The notes under the pieces are model-generated. The model was not told the origin of the DNA. It made no database searches and saw only the letters and a program-made list of their open reading frames with translations. From the NCBI RefSeq assembly GCF_024347535.1, contig NZ_AP025498.1, positions 1 through 64,000 on the forward strand: a stretch of 64,000 nt of DNA. Direction: 5' to 3'. Shown here one piece after another: positions 40,169 to 48,620 of this stretch (position 1 is the first letter of the stretch; each line of letters opens with the position of its first letter). The DNA comes from Vibrio kanaloae. GTDB lineage: Bacteria; Pseudomonadota; Gammaproteobacteria; Enterobacterales; Vibrionaceae. Position numbers and translations under genes: made by a program.

Positions 40169-40789
40169 CTAGTTTAGTAAAGCACTTTTTACTTCAACAT
40201 CTTGGAAGATTTCTTCAAAACGCTGTTTGTAGATAAGCTGCATCTCATTGATAATCGCGCCGCCATCCGGAACATCATTCTCACCTTGAAAGTTTTTACT
40301 CAGTAACTTCTTACCGGCTTCATCATAAATAATCACATTGACATTGTACCAAGAGTTGTCTGTGAACGCGTGGAAATCATACTTCCATTCATTCAAGACG
40401 AACATCATAGACTTATTGTCGAACGCTTTCATCTGCTCAACGACTTTAGTTATGTCTTCGTTTGGTGTCGTCTCGACTGAGTCCACTGTCACTTGCTGCT
40501 TCTTTAAGCCTGCAACGAGCCTATCCGTCAAAAACTGAGACATTGGTTGCTGAGTCGCCGTATTGTATGAATAAGGTATCCCCAATGAACTGCGAATGAT
40601 TCCCTCAAACTTTGGTTCTTTATCTTGTTCTAAAACGTATGGACGTTTATCAATGACAGCAATAGTCAGCGCTTTTTCTTGTGGGACCATGCTTAACAGT
40701 GGTGCGCTCTCTTCTGGAGTCAGTACCGTTGCACAACCTGAAAGCCCTAGCGCTACTGCAGCGAAGAACAAACTGACGAGTTTTTTCAT
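40169..40789 (-). CDS. Predicted lipoprotein, 206 residues
   Basis: Signal peptide MKKLVSLFFAAVALGLSGCA with lipobox LSGC (lipidated Cys19). The mature part is a soluble mixed domain with ALTIAVIDKRPYVLEQDKEP and an FVLNEWKYDFHAFTDNSWYN block. It resembles LPP20 or YajI-like Vibrio lipoproteins only in general form; I do not assign a family. Ala after Cys favours the outer membrane. Monocistronic with its own terminator. Confidence 0.7.
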   Translation of the reverse strand: MKKLVSLFFAAVALGLSGCATVLTPEESAPLLSMVPQEKALTIAVIDKRPYVLEQDKEPKFEGIIRSSLGIPYSYNTATQQPMSQFLTDRLVAGLKKQQVTVDSVETTPNEDITKVVEQMKAFDNKSMMFVLNEWKYDFHAFTDNSWYNVNVIIYDEAGKKLLSKNFQGENDVPDGGAIINEMQLIYKQRFEEIFQDVEVKSALLN

Positions 40790-40988
40790 TAGGTTTACCT
40801 ATTTTATTATTTGAAGGTAGTGTTCTAACAAAAATCTAATTAATCATCAAACATTCGCTAAATCAATAAATTACATAACTCTCATTACATAAACCAACTC
40901 ACATATTGGTAGGGTTATTATTGATAAAATTACTTATAAATTTAAAACGATGGTCAGTTGCAAAATAAATTTATTAAACAAATTCAAT

Positions 40989-41351
40989 ATGTCAACACAA
41001 CTCGCACGTAATAAAATCGAAGCTAGCTATGTTGAAGCTACCAAGCAAAAGCACAAAGATATTGGCGCGTATTATGTTCTAGCCCCAAAGATTGCAATGC
41101 CTCATGCTCGTCCTGAAGATGGTGTGAACGAAGCATCACTGCAAGTGACGGTGTTTAAACACGGTGTTGATTTAGAATCGGAAGACAACGGAGACGTTTA
41201 CCTTCCAATTACTCTGGCGGCAATGGATTCAGACAGCCATATCCATACTATTATGGCGCTATCAGAGTTGTTCCAAAATGATGATGACATAGATGCCATT
41301 ATCGCCGCGGAAACAGCGCAAGCGATCATCGAGATCTTAAAGCAATACTAA
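40989..41351 (+). CDS. N-terminally short PTS EIIA (ascorbate/mannitol type) homologue
   Basis: A 120-residue protein aligned to the C-terminal two thirds of UlaC-type EIIA. YYVLAPKIAMPHARPEDGV contains the phosphorylatable His (in MPHARPE), followed by ESEDNGDVYLPITLAAMDSDSHI. About 35 N-terminal residues of the usual 150 are missing; the upstream DNA is AT-rich and has no in-frame continuation. The ATG at 40989 is preferred; an upstream ATG at 40950 has no ribosome site either. No EIIB/EIIC or sugar gene is nearby, so it is an orphan, perhaps a regulatory phospho-protein or a decaying gene. Confidence 0.7.
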   Translation: MSTQLARNKIEASYVEATKQKHKDIGAYYVLAPKIAMPHARPEDGVNEASLQVTVFKHGVDLESEDNGDVYLPITLAAMDSDSHIHTIMALSELFQNDDDIDAIIAAETAQAIIEILKQY

Positions 41352-41395
41352 TCTTGCACTATACATCCTGTTCCTTTGTCTAATAAGCCCCTATT

Positions 41396-41425
41396 AAAAA
41401 AGCGATAGCCTCGGCTATCGCTTTT
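41396..41425 (+). terminator. Rho-independent terminator
   Basis: AAAAGCGATAGCC / GGCTATCGCTTTT with a 2-base loop plus flanking As and Ts. It separates the plus-strand EIIA homologue from the convergent HD-GYP gene. Confidence 0.9.
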
Positions 41426-41495
41426 CTGTTAATGGTGCTGAGTCATTTCCCATCGAGAATTATTTAAGGCATTTCCCCTGAAATACTCGCTAACG

Positions 41496-42761
41496 CTAAA
41501 ACGCGTACATTCTTTTATCTGTTGATAATTCAAAGCAGTATTCCGAATGTTTTTTTAGGCACTCAAACACTTCTCGATCCAATTTATGGTTTTCAACAAG
41601 GTCAGCCAACATGTTTAAAGACTCTTCTAATGTCATGCCCTGTCGGTAAGGACGAGACTGAGTTAGCGCTTGGAACACATCCACTACCGCAATAATCCGA
41701 CTGGGTTGATCCAATTGTTCAGCTGTTTTCCCCATCGGATAACCAGAACCATCCAATCTTTCATGATGGTTTGATGCCCACTGACAGATCTGGGGCGAGC
41801 TAAATAATTCCTGTAACGCAAACCGAGTGTCCGTTGCATGTCGCTTGATACAACAATACTCTTCGTCTGTCAGCAAATCATATTTATGAAGAATCTCATT
41901 TGGTGTTTGCAGTTTACCTATATCGTGAACCAAACCTGCCAGATAAAGTTTTCGCTGAGTTGTGTGTGAGTAACCCAGTTGTTTTGCTAGATACTCAGAA
42001 AGCTGTCCGACTTTCAAAGAGTGCCTAAAGGTAAATGAACTCTTGGTATCAACGACATTGGCAATAAACTCAGCAAAGGCAACCGTCTCATTCAATGACA
42101 TTTTCTGGGAGAAGAATGGCACGGGCTCAAAGTTATCTCTCATGTTTTCAATGTAAGGGATCTCCATCGAAAACCAGAAATCATCCAGATCGACCAACTC
42201 ACACATGTGTTGTACAAGGTTGGTCTCGAACATCTCATCAGCTTGCTCGGTCAAACGCTCAATGATGATTGCCTTACCATCTGGGGTTAGGTTCCCATAA
42301 CGATCAGAAGAGGTGATGCCGTAAAGGTAATCCACCCTATCAGCCAACATCACGATAGCGGCCAATTCCTTTTCTAACTCACTGATCGGCATCGCCTTAA
42401 GCTCAATCCAAGGAGTATGATGATAAAGCACCGGCTTAGCGAATATAGAAAGAACCGGGCACTCTTTTAGAATTTGATAGCCCTTTTGGCAATGGTGGTA
42501 ACTTGAGTCTGGCACGAAACCAGAGGTCAAACTGAGGTGTTCATCAATTTGCGATACGCCGCAGTCGTGAATTAACCCCAACGAGAATGCAAGTTGCGCC
42601 TGCTCCTCTTCCCACCCGACACTCAGAGCACATCGATACGCTATATAACCGACTCTTTGTCCATGATTTTTGCTTTCAAAACCGACGTTATCAAGCGCCT
42701 TAGCAATACCAAATAGAGCCTTCCTTAAGTCTACGGTTACGTCCTGGCAATGTTGATTCAT
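41496..42761 (-). CDS. Tandem HD / HD-GYP phosphodiesterase
   Basis: A 421-residue cytoplasmic protein with two HD-fold halves. The C-terminal half is a complete HD-GYP domain: H247, VHDIGK (HD 279-280), H308, HHERLDGSGYP (332-342) and D361. The N-terminal half keeps HD-type metal residues: H33, LIHDCG (65-66), HH 89-90, HH 114-115 and D141. It may therefore still bind metal. HD-GYP proteins cleave c-di-GMP; a Vibrio subset (V-cGAPs) hydrolyses 3'3'-cGAMP and has a similar HD plus HD-GYP layout. Which nucleotide is cut here is not decided by sequence. Monocistronic. Confidence 0.9.
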   Translation of the reverse strand: MNQHCQDVTVDLRKALFGIAKALDNVGFESKNHGQRVGYIAYRCALSVGWEEEQAQLAFSLGLIHDCGVSQIDEHLSLTSGFVPDSSYHHCQKGYQILKECPVLSIFAKPVLYHHTPWIELKAMPISELEKELAAIVMLADRVDYLYGITSSDRYGNLTPDGKAIIIERLTEQADEMFETNLVQHMCELVDLDDFWFSMEIPYIENMRDNFEPVPFFSQKMSLNETVAFAEFIANVVDTKSSFTFRHSLKVGQLSEYLAKQLGYSHTTQRKLYLAGLVHDIGKLQTPNEILHKYDLLTDEEYCCIKRHATDTRFALQELFSSPQICQWASNHHERLDGSGYPMGKTAEQLDQPSRIIAVVDVFQALTQSRPYRQGMTLEESLNMLADLVENHKLDREVFECLKKHSEYCFELSTDKRMYAF

Positions 42762-42987
42762 TAATTAAGCCTAAGATTTTTATAGTTTTTATATATTTAA
42801 TCTGTCAATACTAATGCATAGTTAATGATTATATACACAACTATTGTAAGGTTTAATGAGTTTCGTGATAGATTTAACGTATAACGAAAAATTCGTGCCA
42901 CAATGTATTGCATATTAAAAATCATGCAGCACTATATCCTACCGACCTAGGTTGACAAAAATCAGCAATCATAAGAAAAGGAAAGAC

Positions 42988-43527
42988 ATGTTTAAAACAG
43001 TTATCGATAACGAGCTATCCATCGCATTGGTTGAAGAGAGCTTCGCTTCTCATTACGCGGACATCTCACAAAGCCAGAATGAGTACCTAAGCCAATGGCT
43101 TGCGTGGCCGCCACATTGTAAAACCGAGCAAGATTTTAGGATCTTCATCCAACGTTCGCTGCACGATTACGCAGAAGGCCAGAGCATGACCTGTGCGATT
43201 GTGTATAAAGATAATATCGTCGGTAACTGTAGCTTCAACACCATTGACCACAATAAGCAGAAAGTCACGATAGGCTATTGGCTGTCTGAACCTTATCAAG
43301 GAAAAGGGATTGTTACTCGTGTGGTCGAGAAGCTGATTGATATTGCTTTCAATAAGTTAGATATGGAAAAGGTCGAGATATCAGCGGCAACAGGTAACCA
43401 CAGTAGTCGCAAGGTTTGTGAGCGCTTACATTTCACATTAGAAGGCATCATAACTCGTGACGAAAACTTGAATGGTCGCATCGTTGACCACGCTATTTAT
43501 GGCCTTCATCGTTCCAAGCGGTCATAA
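42988..43527 (+). CDS. RimL/RimJ-type GNAT acetyltransferase
   Basis: A 179-residue GNAT protein. VTIGYWLSEPYQGKGIVTRV is motif A with the acetyl-CoA pyrophosphate loop (QGKGIVTR). The NHSSRKVCERLHFTLEG block is typical of RimL-type N-terminal acetyltransferases for ribosomal protein L7/L12. ATG 42988 is selected because AAGGAAAG is directly upstream, rather than a TTG at 42952. The true substrate may be a ribosomal protein or a small molecule. Confidence 0.85.
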   Translation: MFKTVIDNELSIALVEESFASHYADISQSQNEYLSQWLAWPPHCKTEQDFRIFIQRSLHDYAEGQSMTCAIVYKDNIVGNCSFNTIDHNKQKVTIGYWLSEPYQGKGIVTRVVEKLIDIAFNKLDMEKVEISAATGNHSSRKVCERLHFTLEGIITRDENLNGRIVDHAIYGLHRSKRS

Positions 43528-44301
43528 CACTTAAGTTTAATTTATCCTTAATACCCCAAACGTCAACGAATAACAGGATACACATACTAACGTTTTTAAA
43601 TTTACCAATAATTAATATCAAAAGTATTAATTGATTAGATAAACTGACAAGATTCATATACCTAAAACGATATCGCTCGTTTAGCAATCAACTCAATTGT
43701 TAACTTTCCTATTTAATTAATAATTAGAAAAAAGTCTAAAGTAACTAAAAATCACTTTAGACGATAATAAGTATACAACGTCAACAATCATCCAATAGAT
43801 TTAATTAGCAAAAAACCATGACCTAAATCCAATAACGACCACACAATAAAAAATTAATATTTATCACCGATTCGACATTGTATTTAAATAAACAGATGAG
43901 TTGTATTAACTATATATAAAAATCAACTATCCTATTTTATTTATAAAAATATTACCGTTATTACATATCAATAGAAAAAACAAAGACAAAAAATTAATTA
44001 GAACACTCTGAATTTCGATATGGAAGCCATAAGATACAGCCTTGGAAATGGATAAATACCAAAATAGACGGATAAATCCTCTTTACCTCTTGTAAATCAT
44101 GGACTTTCATTTATAAATTCAAGCTTTGAGTGGGCATCTTCACAGATTTTCATTAAGGTAAAAATTCTGAGATTAGTATCAACATTTTAAGAAAAATAGT
44201 GACATTTTAGTTGTGTTATTTAAAAAGTCTTGGTGTGAATAAAAGTCCTAGTTATTAAATATCAATCATATAAATAGTAAGTATTACTTAGGAGTTGAGT
44301 T
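43528..44301. other. 774-base AT-rich non-coding region
   Basis: Markedly more AT-rich than its surroundings, with no supported gene on either strand. It precedes the winged-helix/EAL gene and could be bound by H-NS. No repeat or terminator is obvious. Confidence 0.55.
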
Positions 44302-46062
44302 ATGCACTGTTCTTTCAACATAAATAAAAACGATGAGAGCTTGCAACTAATTTATAACGAAGAGAAAATCTATATAAAAATAAACAGCAAGAAAATATCA
44401 GAGGAAAGACTCAATAGTAAAGAGAGTTTTGTTTTTAAGTACCTTATCGAAAATTCATCAATATCAAACCCTCAGTCTGCACGAGATGTTGAAGAATCCT
44501 TTAAATTACACTTTGATGAAGAGTTCAGCTTATACGCCTTAAAAAATATTATTGCTTCGATTAGAAAAAAGTATCGAAACCTGTGTAATAAAGCAAAAAT
44601 AAATAGTAATAGCGAACTTATCTCAAATCTATACAAGGTAGGCTACTTTATAGATTTAGATAAAAGCTCAGAAAACTGCATAGCACCAAAGCACAACATC
44701 ACCCCATTCAAACCCAACCATATCGAACTATTAAAGCTGATGATCAACACCTATCAGAAGGATTTGATCAAAGCGTTGATAACCGTCGTCACTATTTCTT
44801 CATTTTTTCTATTTGCTATCTACTTTTTCCAGATCCTTTATACGACGAAGATTGCAAGCGAATATAGCGAGAACACAAAGCTGATAGCGGAAGAAGTCAT
44901 GAACTACGGCTGTGGTAGCCAAGTGTCGGTGCACGCGTTAAGGCACTCTCTCAACATTGATTCGGTGCTCCTGACAACACCTTATCGTTCCTGTTATATC
45001 TCTAAAACACGCTCGGAAATGGTAAAGCTCGATCAAATTGACGATTTTTACAACAGTGCAGATTTCTCGTACTCACATTTCGCCGATCACGAACATAATA
45101 TTGACCTTACTGTGCGGATTTCTAAACGTCCTATTGAAGCTCGGTACAAAAATTCATTGTTACCGCTGCTCGTCGATTCAGTCTCTATCCAAAAAAATGA
45201 TAACGATATCTTGAACCTTGGCGAAAGCAATCAGCCTATTTATCAAACCTCACTTTCAACTGGCGCATCCATCACGTTCTACAGTGACAATGTTGTTGAA
45301 TTGTGGGCTGCACTTGCTCTGATGCTCGCCACACTACTGTATCGCTCTTACATTTTAGGCTTTATCACTTACATGTATCGTTGGAGACATATCTCCTTTG
45401 AGGAAGAGCCAATAATCAACACAAAAGACAACACCGTTTTATACTACGAGTTGTTGTCGAGAGTTCATAACGTTGGCGTCCTGAGCTTCATCAACACTAT
45501 GAGACGTACCAATTTATTGACTTTTCATACTATTTTAATCATTGAAACGGTCAAAAACGCTAAGTTAAATAACAACCATGAGATCTATGGTGTCAATGTA
45601 TGTCCGAGTGCTTTGGTAGGATCTAATTTTGAAAAACTCAGAAAACATTTATTAGCATTAGAAGCAAATGAGTTTGTCGTAGAAATTACTGAGTACTCGA
45701 ACATTGGTTATGGCTGTGAGGTCATCGACAACATCAAAGAAGTTAAAGAACTTGGTATAACCATTGCGTTGGACGACTTTGGCACTGGCAATAACAATAT
45801 CGAAATCATTAGTATTATCTCTCCTCGCTACCTAAAACTGGACCGTTGTTTTGTTAAAGACATCGAATCAGGTGAGCATCATCAAGGTGTATTGCTAAAC
45901 ATCTCGGAAATAGGTCGCTTATCAAACATCACTATGATTTATGAAGGTGTAGAAACCCGCAGACAACAATACATCTTATGTCAACTCGGCTACAACTTAC
46001 ATCAAGGCTACCTGTATAGCAGACCCAATAATTCAAAGGAGATAACCTCTGACCCTATTTGA
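44302..46062 (+). CDS. Membrane winged-helix / CSS-loop / EAL fusion protein
   Basis: A 586-residue protein of unusual layout. Residues 25-118 form an OmpR/ToxR-type winged helix (LNSKESFVFKYLIEN, ALKNIIASIRKKYRNL, LYKVGYFIDL). TM1 is 157-180. The periplasmic loop 181-333 has the CSS-type cysteines (GCGS near 204 and SCYIS near 231). TM2 is 334-355. The C-terminus (378-580) is an EAL domain that reads ELL at 383-385. It keeps N432, E461, DDFG at 491-494, K512, E548 and Q568, so c-di-GMP hydrolysis is plausible. The gene combines a membrane one-component DNA-binding module with a phosphodiesterase. GGAGTTGAGTT precedes the ATG. No partner gene adjacent. Confidence 0.85.
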   Translation: MHCSFNINKNDESLQLIYNEEKIYIKINSKKISEERLNSKESFVFKYLIENSSISNPQSARDVEESFKLHFDEEFSLYALKNIIASIRKKYRNLCNKAKINSNSELISNLYKVGYFIDLDKSSENCIAPKHNITPFKPNHIELLKLMINTYQKDLIKALITVVTISSFFLFAIYFFQILYTTKIASEYSENTKLIAEEVMNYGCGSQVSVHALRHSLNIDSVLLTTPYRSCYISKTRSEMVKLDQIDDFYNSADFSYSHFADHEHNIDLTVRISKRPIEARYKNSLLPLLVDSVSIQKNDNDILNLGESNQPIYQTSLSTGASITFYSDNVVELWAALALMLATLLYRSYILGFITYMYRWRHISFEEEPIINTKDNTVLYYELLSRVHNVGVLSFINTMRRTNLLTFHTILIIETVKNAKLNNNHEIYGVNVCPSALVGSNFEKLRKHLLALEANEFVVEITEYSNIGYGCEVIDNIKEVKELGITIALDDFGTGNNNIEIISIISPRYLKLDRCFVKDIESGEHHQGVLLNISEIGRLSNITMIYEGVETRRQQYILCQLGYNLHQGYLYSRPNNSKEITSDPI

Positions 46063-46231
46063 GTATTGATGCCGCCCCTTTTCTATTAAAATAGTTATCG
46101 CTCATAAGACCGATTTAGAGCCCACAAGGATGTAGGCTTCAAGTCCCACCTTTCCGCAAAACGTTTTATCCAACCATTAAAATACTCTGTCCATTTTCAT
46201 AAAAACATTGCCAATTTGAACAAATAGTTTA

Positions 46232-46253
46232 GTGTTATACTCATGTATATCAC
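46232..46253. promoter_or_regulatory. Operator and -10 region of the GntR-ABC operon
   Basis: GTGTTATAC-TCAT-GTATATCAC is an inverted repeat with one mismatch that overlaps a good -10 hexamer (TATACT). The position, 16 bases before the regulator ATG, suggests autorepression. Confidence 0.6.
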
Positions 46254-46268
46254 CATGTAGTGTTAATT

Positions 46269-46640
46269 ATGACCAAATGGAAAGACGACCAACCGATCTT
46301 TAGGCAGCTTGCGACAAAGATCAGTGACCAAATTCTTCAAGGTGTTTGGTTAGAGCAACAAGCATTGCCCTCTGTGCGTACGGTTGCCGCTGATCTAAAG
46401 ATCAACCACCTCACCGTCATGAAAAGCTACCAGTTACTGGTTGATGAAGGGTTAGTAGAGAAAAAACGCGGCCAAGGCATGTATGTAGCCGAGGGGGCAG
46501 TTCAAAAATTGAAAGAGTCTGCACATCAGTCATTTATCAACACACAGATCCCAGCCATCGCTGAGACGCTAGGCATCATTGATATGAGTGTCGAAGAACT
46601 CGTGAAACAGCTAGCACAACATATAAAGGACAAGTCATGA
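46269..46640 (+). CDS. GntR-family regulator, YtrA subfamily
   Basis: A 124-residue regulator. The GntR winged helix PSVRTVAADLKINHLTVMKS (residues 36-55) is followed by only a short dimerisation tail, as in the YtrA subfamily, and no large effector domain. YtrA regulators sit first in operons with ABC transporters and repress them, as here. The stop overlaps the next gene start (ATGA). The ATG at 46269 is preferred over a GTG 9 bases upstream. Confidence 0.88.
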   Translation: MTKWKDDQPIFRQLATKISDQILQGVWLEQQALPSVRTVAADLKINHLTVMKSYQLLVDEGLVEKKRGQGMYVAEGAVQKLKESAHQSFINTQIPAIAETLGIIDMSVEELVKQLAQHIKDKS

Positions 46641-47491
46641 GCACTTTACTTTCCGTGAAAAACGTAACCAAAACCTATTCAAATCAAGTGGGTGTCGAGA
46701 ACATCAGCTTTGAGTTAAAACCGGGGCAAGTGCTTGGTTTGCTGGGCCACAATGGCGCGGGTAAATCAACTCTGATCAAATCACTGCTTGGCGGACACAG
46801 CTATCAAGGTGAGATAGAGGTTAACGGCTATCACCCTATCCACCAGCATGCAGAACTCATGCAGCACTTGTCGTACATCTCAGACGTTAACGTGTTACCC
46901 GAGTGGATGACCGTTAAGCAACTACTTCGATATACCCAAGGTGTACACCCTAGCTTCAATAAACAAAAAGCAGAGCAGACATTAAGCAGCACCAACATCA
47001 AGCTCTCTTCGACTATCAAGCAGCTTTCTAAGGGAATGAAAGTACAACTTCACCTTGCGATCATCATCGCGACTGACACTCAAGTGTTGATCTTAGATGA
47101 GCCTACACTTGGCCTAGATTTGCTGTACCGCGATACTTTTTATCGCCACCTTTTAGAGTGGTTCCACGATGGCGATCGCGCCATGATCATTGCTAGCCAT
47201 GAGGTTTCAGAAATTGAACACCTATTAACGGATGTGCTGATTTTGAAGCAAGGCCATTGTGTGCTGCAAAAGAGCATGGAAGACATCGAAAACGACTATT
47301 TCATTATCGAAGTCGCCAACAACCATTCAAGTGAGATACAGAAACTCAACCCACTGACCTCACAATCCGGCCTAGGCACCACTAAGTGGTTGTTGGAAGG
47401 CCAATACAAAGCACAGGTTGAATCATTGGGAAACATCTACAACGTGGGTCTCGCTGACCTATTCCTTGCAACACAGACGGAGAAGGCATAA
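46637..47491 (+). CDS. ABC transporter ATP-binding protein
   Basis: A 284-residue ATPase. Walker A is GHNGAGKST, the signature is QLSKGMKVQL (a YtrB-like variant of LSGGQ), Walker B is VLILDEPTLGLD, and the switch His is in ASHEV. It is fused to no membrane part and works with the permease encoded next, starting at the last base of this gene. Export of a peptide, lipid or antibiotic-like compound is likely by family. It is probably induced when the YtrA-type repressor is released. Confidence 0.9.
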   Translation: MSTLLSVKNVTKTYSNQVGVENISFELKPGQVLGLLGHNGAGKSTLIKSLLGGHSYQGEIEVNGYHPIHQHAELMQHLSYISDVNVLPEWMTVKQLLRYTQGVHPSFNKQKAEQTLSSTNIKLSSTIKQLSKGMKVQLHLAIIIATDTQVLILDEPTLGLDLLYRDTFYRHLLEWFHDGDRAMIIASHEVSEIEHLLTDVLILKQGHCVLQKSMEDIENDYFIIEVANNHSSEIQKLNPLTSQSGLGTTKWLLEGQYKAQVESLGNIYNVGLADLFLATQTEKA

Positions 47492-48348
47492 TGCATCCAA
47501 GTTTTTACATGCTAGAAAAAGAGCTTATCGAGCACAAGATTAACACTCGTTTACCTCTGTTTGTCGCATTATGTGGTTTGTTGCTGTTCGTTAGCCTGTT
47601 CTTTAGCGGCCAGGCGCAACACGATTTTTTCTTTCAAATGGAAGTCAATGGCGACGTTAGTGACATCCACAGAGAGTTCGCACAAGACCTCAACTCAGTG
47701 ATCTACTTTGGCGCGGGCCTTATTTCTCTGATCCTATCGACGCTTTACATCCCTAAAACGCTGCGTAAAGAGCGTCAAGAAGGCAGTTCGATGTTTTGGA
47801 GAAGTATGCCAGTATCCAATGCAATGACTCACGGAGTGAAGCTAGGCTTCGGTTTAGTGGTTATTCCGGCTCTCTGTGCGCTATTAGTGCTATTCGCCGA
47901 TTTCCTGCTTTGGATACTGAACATTTCAAGCCAACAGCAATTAGCGCTGCTCGTCGAGCAGCAGTCTCTGTTTTATGTGTTAAGCAACTGGCTCGTGTTC
48001 TTTGGAAGAATGATGTTAGTTGCACTGGTTCTATTACCATTGGCAACGGTTACTCTGACTATTTCACAGTTGGTTAATTCACCATTGCTTGTGATTTTTA
48101 TCTCAAGCTATGCGATTAAGTTTCTCTCTGTTGCCGTGTTTGGATTTTATGGCATCAATGACTTCCTGTCTCTCATCGCTTCGCTACCAATCAACGTGCT
48201 GATGGCGAGTAATCCGTTCAGCGCAATTGCAGAAGCTCCAGTTTTATCTTTAGGTATTTATGTATTGATTGGTGTTAGCGGTTATCTACTGAGCCTAAAG
48301 CTAAACAGAACGGATGATGTGAGTTTGAAGGGGCTGTTCCAACGTTAG
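47491..48348 (+). CDS. ABC transporter permease (YtrC/ABC-2 type)
   Basis: A 285-residue membrane protein with six predicted helices (about 25-45, 70-90, 115-140, 165-190, 205-225 and 255-275). There is a periplasmic loop between the first two. It overlaps the ATPase stop by one base (ATG inside TAATG), so the pair is translationally coupled. It has the form of the ABC-2 permeases in GntR-YtrA operons. Substrate unknown. Confidence 0.85.
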   Translation: MHPSFYMLEKELIEHKINTRLPLFVALCGLLLFVSLFFSGQAQHDFFFQMEVNGDVSDIHREFAQDLNSVIYFGAGLISLILSTLYIPKTLRKERQEGSSMFWRSMPVSNAMTHGVKLGFGLVVIPALCALLVLFADFLLWILNISSQQQLALLVEQQSLFYVLSNWLVFFGRMMLVALVLLPLATVTLTISQLVNSPLLVIFISSYAIKFLSVAVFGFYGINDFLSLIASLPINVLMASNPFSAIAEAPVLSLGIYVLIGVSGYLLSLKLNRTDDVSLKGLFQR

Positions 48349-48422
48349 AGAGAGCTCTCCTGACGTTAACGATATCACTCCTGAGTAAATCACCACGTCA
48401 GATATCCAAATCAAAATCAAAG

Positions 48423-48447
48423 CTTCTGAGAAATCAGGAGTTTTTTT
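48423..48447 (+). terminator. Terminator of the GntR-ABC operon
   Basis: CTTCTGA-GAAA-TCAGGAG with a T7 run; the GAAA tetraloop is typical of strong terminators. Confidence 0.8.
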
Positions 48448-48546
48448 GTTTTCCCAATCACAGTAAATAAGTGATCATAATTAGTGCAGGCAAATGCTTT
48501 AGGGCCAGTCAGACATTTTCGGTTAATTATTATCCTACAACCACAA

Positions 48547-48620
48547 TTTCTAACGAAGTTATCAAGCCTTTCAACAAGCGAGGGTGACCAAGTACCTACG
48601 ACGATGGGTATTAGCAATAC
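48547..48620. repeat. Dispersed repeat, copy 1
   Basis: A roughly 74-base element beginning TTTCTAACGAAGTT and ending GGTATTAGCAATAC. It is about 77% identical to 62784-62857, in the same orientation. It overlaps an unsupported minus-strand frame. Confidence 0.65.

Noticed and set aside
42880..42925. Sigma-54 promoter upstream of the HD-GYP gene
   Set aside because: TGGCACG is present on the minus strand, but the -12 position reads TTTCG without the required GC.
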